From: Ktedonobacteria bacterium
GTDB lineage: Bacteria; Chloroflexota; Ktedonobacteria; Ktedonobacterales; JACDGC01
Direction of reading: 5' to 3'
DNA: 48,726 nt
Assembly: GCA_027459705.1 (NCBI GenBank)
Contig: DAIDHM010000199.1
Coordinates: forward strand, 1 to 48,726
Shown: in pieces, positions 34,278 through 40,457 of the stretch
How the letters are laid out: each line of letters starts with the position of its first letter
How positions within the stretch are numbered: the stretch's first letter is position 1
Notes under the pieces: model-generated
What the model was told of the DNA's origin: nothing
The model's database searches: none
Seen by the model: only the letters and a program-made list of their open reading frames with translations
Made by a program: the position numbers and the translations under genes

Positions 34278-35833
34278 TGGCTAAACGACCAGGTAACCCG
34301 GTACCACCGGGTGGCCAAGTACCGCCAGGTGGCCCTGTCCCGCCAGGTGGCCAGGCGCGTGGCAATGCTCCGCCGCACCCGGTGGCCGCACCGCCGGTTC
34401 CGCCACCGCTCCGCGTGGTGACGAGCGACAACCAGGTCATTCCCTGCCGACCGGAGCCCTTCAATTCAGGATCGGAAGGGCGATTATATTTCACGTTGGA
34501 TGGCACACGCGTCGTCAAGATCTACTCCAGTCCGGAGCCCTGGCGTCAGGCCAGCCTGGAAGCTATCATCCGGAAAAGAACGCAGGTGATGGCCGATAAT
34601 CAAGCGTATTGGTCGGCTTACTACTGCTGGCCGGAAGCACGTATCGCGCAACCCGGCCTGGGGTTGGTGATGCGCCGCGCGTCAACCGATCTGCGTCCGC
34701 TCTCGCATCTCCTCTCCCCCCGCTTCCGCGCACGTTTGAAACGCGAACATGGACCAGAAGTGGTCGGCACCTGGATCGGCCATGTTGGCATTATGATCAA
34801 GCTGGCGCGGACGGTGAGCCGCCTGCATAATTCCGGTCTCTGCCACTCCGACCTGTCACCAAACAACCTGCTCGTAAACCCCCAGAACGGCATGTGCACA
34901 CTGATCGACTGTGACGGTCTTGTCGAAGCGGAATCCACCATCTTAATGCCGACAGTCCTCGGGACACCAGACTATATGGCGCCCGAACTCGTCAGCGGGA
35001 TCATGCCGATCCCTGGCAAACTTTCGCCACGCCCGACCGTCGAGACGGATCTCCATGCCCTGGCCGTCCTGATCTATCAAGGTCTGCTTTTCCGGCATCC
35101 TTTGCGCGGTAGGGCGATCTATTCGCCTGATCCTGACGAGGATGAGCGGCTTCTCCTGGGCGAACGCGCGCTGTACATTGAGCACCCGATTGATTCCAGC
35201 AATCGGCCGCGTACGCCCTTCCTGACTTCCGCTATTCTGGGGCCAGAGATGCAGGAACTCTGTACGCGCGCCTTTGTGGACGGCTTGCACGCCCCGCGCA
35301 AGCGACCCCTGGCAGCGGAGTGGGAGCGGGCATTGGTGCGGATGTATGACCAGACGGTGCCATGCTCAAATCCGGCCTGCGAAGCCCGTAGCTTCGTGCT
35401 GCCAGAGAGCGGTGCCGTAACCTGTCCGTGGTGCAAGGTGGAAGTGCGTGGCCCCGCGCGCATTCCCATCCTCTATTTTTATCGACTCCGTCAGGACGGT
35501 CGCCATGATTCGCGTGGGACGTATACGCTCGATTTTCGCTTCGTTGGCTGGCACACGCGCAAACTCAATCTCTGGCATATCGAACCGTATCGGATGCCCG
35601 GCCCGAACATTGACGCGACGCCTGTGGGCGAAATTATCTGGGAACCAGACTCCCGGCAAAGTCGCTGGTGGTTAGTGAACCGCACGATTGACCGCGTCAT
35701 TGACATCACGGATGATCAACACCCGGTGGTCAGCACCGCATCCCGCATAGAATTGCGCGATGGCCAGCGGTTGAAAATTGGCGATGGCAACCATAGCCGG
35801 GTCATCGAGATCCGGCTGCATCGCTTGAGTTGA
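34277..35833 (+). CDS. Ser/Thr protein kinase of the TerY-P type with C-terminal zinc ribbon
   Basis: A 518-residue kinase. It begins with a Pro/Gly repeat (VPPGGQ-type, residues 8-26) and a Pro-rich tail. The kinase domain (about 60-355) has GSEGRLY in the glycine loop, the ATP-binding Lys81 in VVKIY, the catalytic loop HSDLSPNN (190-197; HSD instead of HRD), the metal Asp in DCDG (211-214), and MAPEL (234-238). It lacks a recognisable receptor or membrane segment. A zinc ribbon follows (Cys363, Cys368, Cys383, Cys386), then a beta-rich domain of about 115 residues that I do not recognise; an FHA-like fold is possible. TAATG couples it to the phosphatase gene, with GGAGG 7 bases before its start. 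The vWA protein is a likely substrate or adaptor, by analogy with the known triads. Confidence 0.92.
   Translation: MAKRPGNPVPPGGQVPPGGPVPPGGQARGNAPPHPVAAPPVPPPLRVVTSDNQVIPCRPEPFNSGSEGRLYFTLDGTRVVKIYSSPEPWRQASLEAIIRKRTQVMADNQAYWSAYYCWPEARIAQPGLGLVMRRASTDLRPLSHLLSPRFRARLKREHGPEVVGTWIGHVGIMIKLARTVSRLHNSGLCHSDLSPNNLLVNPQNGMCTLIDCDGLVEAESTILMPTVLGTPDYMAPELVSGIMPIPGKLSPRPTVETDLHALAVLIYQGLLFRHPLRGRAIYSPDPDEDERLLLGERALYIEHPIDSSNRPRTPFLTSAILGPEMQELCTRAFVDGLHAPRKRPLAAEWERALVRMYDQTVPCSNPACEARSFVLPESGAVTCPWCKVEVRGPARIPILYFYRLRQDGRHDSRGTYTLDFRFVGWHTRKLNLWHIEPYRMPGPNIDATPVGEIIWEPDSRQSRWWLVNRTIDRVIDITDDQHPVVSTASRIELRDGQRLKIGDGNHSRVIEIRLHRLS
34297..34350 (+). repeat. Three 18-bp repeats encoding the kinase N-terminal Pro/Gly tail
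   Basis: Units at 34297, 34315 and 34333 (first unit CCCGGTACCACCGGGTGG) encode successive PVPPGGQ-type hexapeptides. They are related, in inverted orientation, to the four units at 32633-32704. Confidence 0.85.
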
Positions 35834-36134
35834 GCAGCTTGCTCTTCAGTATTTTGGTACATGCAACCATCCTGCCCGCACCCCCGCCTTTCAGCATTGC
35901 TCGCGCAATCATGTCCGGCCAATCTAGTTCTGATATGGCCGCTCATGGTTGTGTACGCTCCGTGTGAGTCTTTGATAAGTCTTGTTGGTAATGGGCGCCT
36001 CACATCTTGCGGCTCGCGTCGGCCCAGGGTAATCTGGAAGGTGAAAGATATCAGCATAGTCGGCGCGATGGGAGGATCGCAACGACGCGAGGGATCGCGC
36101 TCCGCTGGCGGGCATCGCGCCTGGAGGTAAGGAT
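35834..36134. other. 301-base gap after the kinase operon
   Basis: No coding frame with a ribosome site and no clear hairpin terminator is visible. The GGAGG ribosome site of the protease gene closes it (36123-36127). A promoter for the protease should lie here, but I cannot identify it. Confidence 0.35.
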
Positions 36135-37208
36135 ATGCGACGTTATGTACTCACCACTCTGCTCATGAGTGGTCTTCTCTTTGGGTTGGCTGCCTGCGGC
36201 GTTTCGTCCACAGGGACCACTGTCGCAAACAGCAAGAATGGTTCGACCACGATCTCGACCTCATCGAGCACCGGTGCCCCCACAGGATCCAACGCGGCGA
36301 CGTTGGAAGATTCGGTCATCAACGCCATTCAAAAAGTACAACCCGCTGTCGTTGAGATCACGGTGACGACTACACAAGGTCAGGCGTTGGGGAGCGGTTC
36401 GATCCTCACTACGGATGGCTATGTGCTGACGAATGACCATGTTGTACAGGGCGCGACTGCGATCCAGGTCTCGACCTCGACCACCACCTATAGCGCAAAG
36501 GTTGCGGGGAAGGATCCGGCGGATGATCTTGCGGTCATCAAAATTGAGAATGCTAGTAATCTACCGACGATCACTTTTGCTGATTCGTCAAAATTGCGCG
36601 TCGGTCAGTTCGTTGTCGCGGTAGGAAATCCCCTGGGAGTGGGACAGAGCGCGTCGTTCGGCATCATCAGTGCGTTAAACCGCTCGGTGAGCGAAGCGCC
36701 GAGTGGTCCGGCGAATATCATCCCCAACGCGATCCAGACCAGCGCGCCGATTAATCCTGGCAACAGCGGCGGGGCCTTGATTGATCTGTCGGGAAATCTT
36801 GTAGGCATTCCGACGCTGGGGGCGTTGGATCCGGAATTTGGCAACTCCCCTGCCAATGGGATTGGCTTTGCTATCCCTGCCAATCGCGCGCAGTTCATTG
36901 CTGAGCAAATTATCAAAAATGGCGTGGTGACGAATACGGGTCGCGCGTTCCTCGGTGTTCTGACTTCCGATGCGAACGGTGGCGCGTTCATCCGTCAGTT
37001 GGTCGCTGGTGGCCCAGCAGAACAGGCCGGCTTGCAGCCTAATGATACTATCATCCAGATAGATACTACGGCGATCCCCAATAGCGCGGCACTCGGTAGC
37101 TATCTTGCGAACAAAGCACCGGGTGACAAGGTGACTGTGACGGTCAACCGCAACGGTACCGACCTAAAAATCACAGTGACATTGGGAACGTTGCCTGCCG
37201 GGACTTAG
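36135..37208 (+). CDS. HtrA/DegP-like serine protease, lipoprotein
   Basis: An envelope quality-control protease of 357 residues. A signal peptide ends in the lipobox GLAAC (Cys21), so it is tethered to the outer face of the membrane through lipid rather than the usual single helix. A Ser/Thr-rich spacer leads to a trypsin-like domain with the full triad: His101 in TNDHVV, Asp130 in DPADDLAVIK and Ser210 in NPGNSGGAL. One PDZ domain follows (about 265-350, GRAFLGVLTSDANGG onward). ATG 36135 has GGAGG 7 bases upstream. It is on the same strand as the kinase operon but 300 bases away. A functional tie to that operon is possible but not shown. Confidence 0.93.
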   Translation: MRRYVLTTLLMSGLLFGLAACGVSSTGTTVANSKNGSTTISTSSSTGAPTGSNAATLEDSVINAIQKVQPAVVEITVTTTQGQALGSGSILTTDGYVLTNDHVVQGATAIQVSTSTTTYSAKVAGKDPADDLAVIKIENASNLPTITFADSSKLRVGQFVVAVGNPLGVGQSASFGIISALNRSVSEAPSGPANIIPNAIQTSAPINPGNSGGALIDLSGNLVGIPTLGALDPEFGNSPANGIGFAIPANRAQFIAEQIIKNGVVTNTGRAFLGVLTSDANGGAFIRQLVAGGPAEQAGLQPNDTIIQIDTTAIPNSAALGSYLANKAPGDKVTVTVNRNGTDLKITVTLGTLPAGT

Positions 37209-37431
37209 CTGGGGCATTCCGGGCAGTTGGAAATCATACTGGATCTGAAGGCTGACTACGCGCTAAAAGATGGGACACAAGCTCAATATGGCACTCCTCG
37301 TCGCCGCGATAACGGAACGGGCAGAAGCAGCAAGCACAAAAACATGATCACCCTCTTGATGCTGGCAGGAGACATCCTCTACAATGCCTTCAGGCGAGTT
37401 GTGGAAGCCTGGCGAAGGAGATGAGCGACGG

Positions 37432-37656
37432 ATGAACACCGAACTGTACGCGATTCAGAGTTGCCCGCACTGCGCGGCGGCACGTGAAGATCTGGAGTGG
37501 CGTGGCATCGAGTACGTCGAATATGATGTCGAACAAGACCAGGCGGCCTATGCGCGCATGTTGGCCATGACGGGTGGCGATCGGCGCGTTCCTGTCATTG
37601 TCGAGGATGGTCATGTCACCCATATCGGATGGATGGGTATGGGGTGTTTCATCTGA
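37432..37656 (+). CDS. Glutaredoxin-like thiol protein with C-terminal Cys-x-x-stop
   Basis: A 74-residue thioredoxin-fold protein. The redox motif is SCPHC (Cys11, Cys14), the cis-proline lies in RRVPVIV, and the chain ends GMGCFI, leaving Cys72 two residues before the stop. This C-x-x-stop ending matches, from memory, the so-called UXX-star family, in which some members have selenocysteine at that position; here it is Cys (TGT), and the stop is a normal TGA. ATG 37432 has AAGGAG about 12 bases upstream. The frame is open to 37384. A third, C-terminal thiol could relay electrons or bind metal. It converges with hypE, with a hairpin between. Confidence 0.82.
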   Translation: MNTELYAIQSCPHCAAAREDLEWRGIEYVEYDVEQDQAAYARMLAMTGGDRRVPVIVEDGHVTHIGWMGMGCFI

Positions 37657-37665
37657 AGACCGGGT

Positions 37666-37699
37666 AGCGCGCGGGGGTGATACGGTCACCTCCCGCGCT
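37666..37699. terminator. Hairpin between convergent glutaredoxin and hypE genes
   Basis: GGTGA/TCACC (37676-37680, 37686-37690) with loop TACGG extends outward through GC-rich arms with a bulge and a mismatch (37666-37699). It lies between two converging genes; no T-run is seen. Confidence 0.6.
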
Positions 37700-37712
37700 C
37701 GGCATGGACACC

Positions 37713-38780
37713 TCAGCAGATGCGTGGGAGTGGATCGCCAACGAGCATATCGATCAACCGCGTGCCGCCAAAATGTGTGTGCATCAGCACCATGCGCGCT
37801 GGTTCCGTCCGGATCTCACCGATGATCGCCGCTTCCTCGCCGCCTTCTACGAGGCGCAAGGCGGCCAGTGCCGCGTCGGCCTGCTCGGCTGCAACAACCG
37901 CCAGCAGCTTCCCCTCATTGGCGACATACAGTGGATCGATACCCAGGATCTCGCACGCCCCCTGCACCGTTTCGCGGAGTGGAAGTTGATCTTCCCAGAG
38001 CACGACGCCCAGGCCAGAGTCGCGCGCCAATTCGTTCAACACGGTTCCCACGCCGCCCCGCGTCGGATCGCGCATAAAGCGCAGCCCCGCGCCTGCCGCC
38101 TGCCGCAGTGCCGCCACATGCGGCGTCAGGGCGCGTGTGTCCGACCTGATGTCGCCTTCCAGTTCGAGATCACCGCGCGCAATCAGAATCGCCACGCCAT
38201 GATCGCCAATGGTTCCGGAGCAAAGAATCTTATCCCCAGGGCGGACCGTCGTCGCGCCTAATTGCAAAACCGGGTCGACCACGCCGATACCCGATGTCGT
38301 GATGTATAAGCCATCGCCTTTGCCATGCTCGACGACTTTCGTATCCCCCGTCATGATGGCGACGCCCGCCCGCCGTGCCGCCGCCGCCATTGCCGCAATC
38401 TCACCGATCAATACCTCGGTCGCTAAACCCGCCTCGATAATGAAAGCTGCGGAGAGTCCGAGGGGTGTCGCGCCCGAGACGGCCAGATCGTTGACTGTCC
38501 CATTGACCGCCAGCTCACCGATCGATCCACCGGGAAAACGCAGTGGACGGACGACGAAAGAATCCGTGGTCAATGCCAATCGCGTCTCGCCCAGCGTCAA
38601 CACAGCGGCATCCGACAACTGATCCAACGCGGGATTGCTGAAAGCCGGAACCAGCAATCCTTCGATCAGATTATGCGTCGCCTTGCCGCCCGCGCCATGG
38701 CTCATGTCGATATGGGTCGCGCCGAACCTGGGGCGACGACGCGCCGATGGTGTGGCCGACGTCATCACGGTATCGCTCAT
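37713..38780 (-). CDS. hypE: Hydrogenase maturation factor HypE
   Basis: Dehydrates the carbamoyl group passed by HypF on its C-terminal cysteine to give the cyanide ligand of [NiFe]-hydrogenase. The 355-residue protein has the ATP-binding HGAGGKATHNLIEG near the start, SDAAVLTLGETRLALTTDSFVV, DLAVSGATPLGLSAAFIIEAG and the RDPTRGGVGTVLNELA loop. It ends PRIC, so the catalytic terminal Cys is present. It overlaps hypD by 4 bases (ATGA), and GGAGG precedes the start. Last gene of the hyp operon. Confidence 0.97.
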   Translation of the reverse strand: MSDTVMTSATPSARRRPRFGATHIDMSHGAGGKATHNLIEGLLVPAFSNPALDQLSDAAVLTLGETRLALTTDSFVVRPLRFPGGSIGELAVNGTVNDLAVSGATPLGLSAAFIIEAGLATEVLIGEIAAMAAAARRAGVAIMTGDTKVVEHGKGDGLYITTSGIGVVDPVLQLGATTVRPGDKILCSGTIGDHGVAILIARGDLELEGDIRSDTRALTPHVAALRQAAGAGLRFMRDPTRGGVGTVLNELARDSGLGVVLWEDQLPLRETVQGACEILGIDPLYVANEGKLLAVVAAEQADAALAALRLVEGGEEAAIIGEIRTEPARMVLMHTHFGGTRLIDMLVGDPLPRIC

Positions 38781-39898
38781 GCGGACACCTCCGACTTATC
38801 GATGGCTTTGCGGCCAAAGTTATAATAGGCCGCGCAAGCCCCTTCCGAGGAGACCATCAATGTCCCCAGCGGATGCTCGGGAGTGCAGGATGTACCAAAA
38901 ACCCGGCACTCCCAGGGCTTCAGTTTGCCGCGCAACACATCGCCACACTGGCACTCACTGGGATCGGCGATGCGTACCCCTGGCACGGCAAAACGTAACT
39001 CCGCATCCCACTCGGCATAGGCCGGAGCGATCTTGACGGCGGAATACGGGATCGATCCCAGTCCGCGCCATTCGAACGTAGGTCGCAATTCGAAGACATC
39101 TTCCAGGCAGCGCAGTGCCTGCTGATTGCCCTCCCAGGGCACGACACGACTATACTGATTCTCCACCGCGCGCCGCCCCTCGGCAAACTGGCGCATAATC
39201 ATGAGGATCGAGTAGAGGATATCCAGCGGCTCGCAGCCTGCCACGACCACGGCCTTGCCATACTCGGTCGGGATGAACTCATATGGGGAACAGCCGATGA
39301 CGGTCGAGACGTGGCCAGGACCAATGAAAGCATCGAGCGTGAGATCGGGCGAGTCGAGCAGCGCGCGGATCGGCGGGACGAGTGTGATGTGATTGCAGAA
39401 GACCGAAAAATTGTGGAGATGCTCGCGGCGCGCGCGCTGGATCGTCAATGCTGTCGAGGGTGAGGTCGTCTCAAAGCCAATGGCAAAGAAGACGACTTCG
39501 CGGTCGGGGTTCTCGCGGGCGATGCGCAGAGCATCGAGCGGTGAGTAAACCATTCGGATATCGTTGCCGCGCGCCTTCGCTTCCAGCAAACTCCCTTTGG
39601 AGCCAGGGACACGCATCATGTCGCCGAAACAAGTGAAGATAACTTCTGGTCGCTCGGCTACTGCCATGCCATCGTCAATACGACCCATCGGCAAAACACA
39701 GACCGGGCAGCCAGGGCCATGTACCAACTCTACCTGTTCCGGTAGCATGTCTTTGATACCATGGCGATAGATGGTATGCGTATGGCCACCACAGATCTCC
39801 ATGATCTTGTAGTGTCGATTGGGATCGGTCAATTCGGCGATTTCGGCGGCCACCGCCCTGGCTAGCTCGGCGTTACGAAACTCGTGGACATATTTCAT
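38777..39898 (-). CDS. hypD: Hydrogenase maturation factor HypD
   Basis: An iron-sulfur scaffold that with HypC holds the iron while CN and CO ligands are attached. The 373-residue protein has the two thiol motifs CGGHTH and GPGCPVC. The C-terminal [4Fe-4S] ligands lie in CQCGDVLRG, PWECRVFGTSC and the final Cys of SSEGACAAYYNFGR. Start ATG 39898 overlaps the preceding gene by 4 bases, with GGAG upstream. Gene order hypC-hypD-hypE and overlaps indicate coupled translation. Confidence 0.97.
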   Translation of the reverse strand: MKYVHEFRNAELARAVAAEIAELTDPNRHYKIMEICGGHTHTIYRHGIKDMLPEQVELVHGPGCPVCVLPMGRIDDGMAVAERPEVIFTCFGDMMRVPGSKGSLLEAKARGNDIRMVYSPLDALRIARENPDREVVFFAIGFETTSPSTALTIQRARREHLHNFSVFCNHITLVPPIRALLDSPDLTLDAFIGPGHVSTVIGCSPYEFIPTEYGKAVVVAGCEPLDILYSILMIMRQFAEGRRAVENQYSRVVPWEGNQQALRCLEDVFELRPTFEWRGLGSIPYSAVKIAPAYAEWDAELRFAVPGVRIADPSECQCGDVLRGKLKPWECRVFGTSCTPEHPLGTLMVSSEGACAAYYNFGRKAIDKSEVSA

Positions 39899-40173
39899 GC
39901 GCGCTCTCCTTCGACGATCGGTGTCACCATGATGACGCCTTTCCTGATGGCGACCCCGCCATGCATCAGAATGCAGTCCCCCACCATCACTGGCGCGACC
40001 AGATCGATCGCCACCATCATCTGTGTCCCGGCGCTATCTTCACAGAGCGCGTCGTCACCCGCAAGCGCGATGACACGCAACGGAATGCCACTATCAGCAC
40101 AGGTGACGCATCCGTCGTCATCTAGCCGACAGGCACAGACTCCCAGGCTGGCTATATCGAAACCAGCGCTCAT
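39895..40173 (-). CDS. HypC/HupF-family hydrogenase maturation protein, CxC-x6-CxxC variant
   Basis: A 92-residue second HypC-family protein. Its beta-barrel core aligns with HypC (GIPLRVIAL, then VAIDLVAPVMVGDCILMHGGVAI). It lacks the N-terminal Met-Cys that HypC uses to bind HypD and iron. Instead it opens with four cysteines in CACRLDDDGCVTC (13, 15, 22, 25), a plausible metal site. Such HupF-like variants accompany a standard HypC in some Actinobacteria and Chloroflexota. It overlaps hypC upstream and hypD downstream by 4 bases each. It probably serves as a chaperone for a particular hydrogenase, but that is inference. Confidence 0.85.
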   Translation of the reverse strand: MSAGFDIASLGVCACRLDDDGCVTCADSGIPLRVIALAGDDALCEDSAGTQMMVAIDLVAPVMVGDCILMHGGVAIRKGVIMVTPIVEGERA

Positions 40174-40442
40174 ATAATCCTCGATGCGCGGAAATCCGCC
40201 ATTTCTTGCTGGTACGCTTCGCCAATCTCTTCGAGGGCGCGCAGATTGGCCTGAGCCTCTTCTTCATTGATCTTGGCAATGGCGAAACCGACGTGGATCA
40301 ACACCCAATCACCCACTTGCGCGGGATCATCATCGAGCAGCGCGGTCGCAATAGCGCGACGCACTCCCCCAACATCGGCTTTCACTAAGCCGTGCTCCTC
40401 ATCGATAATCTCGACGATCTTTCCCGGAATTCCCAGGCACAT
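40170..40442 (-). CDS. hypC: Hydrogenase maturation chaperone HypC
   Basis: A 90-residue chaperone that delivers the Fe(CN)2CO unit from HypD to the hydrogenase large subunit. It starts MCLGIPGKI, with the essential N-terminal Cys2, followed by the OB-like core (DVGGVRRAIATALLDD, VGDWVLIHVGFAIAKI) and a charged C-terminal helix. Start ATG 40442 has AAGGGAG 9 bases upstream. It lies 15 bases after hypF and overlaps the variant HypC gene. Confidence 0.96.
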   Translation of the reverse strand: MCLGIPGKIVEIIDEEHGLVKADVGGVRRAIATALLDDDPAQVGDWVLIHVGFAIAKINEEEAQANLRALEEIGEAYQQEMADFRASRII

Positions 40443-40457
40443 CTGACTACGCTCCCT

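Noticed and set aside
37344-37424. Possible 26-residue peptide MITLLMLAGDILYNAFRRVVEAWRRR before the glutaredoxin gene
   Set aside because: Amphipathic and plausible as a membrane peptide, but there is no ribosome site, and it ends only 7 bases before the next start. Evidence is too weak to list.
37654-37656. TGA of the glutaredoxin gene as a selenocysteine codon
   Set aside because: Read-through would add only RPGSARG before another stop. The Cys-x-x-stop ending already completes the family pattern, so TGA is a normal stop.
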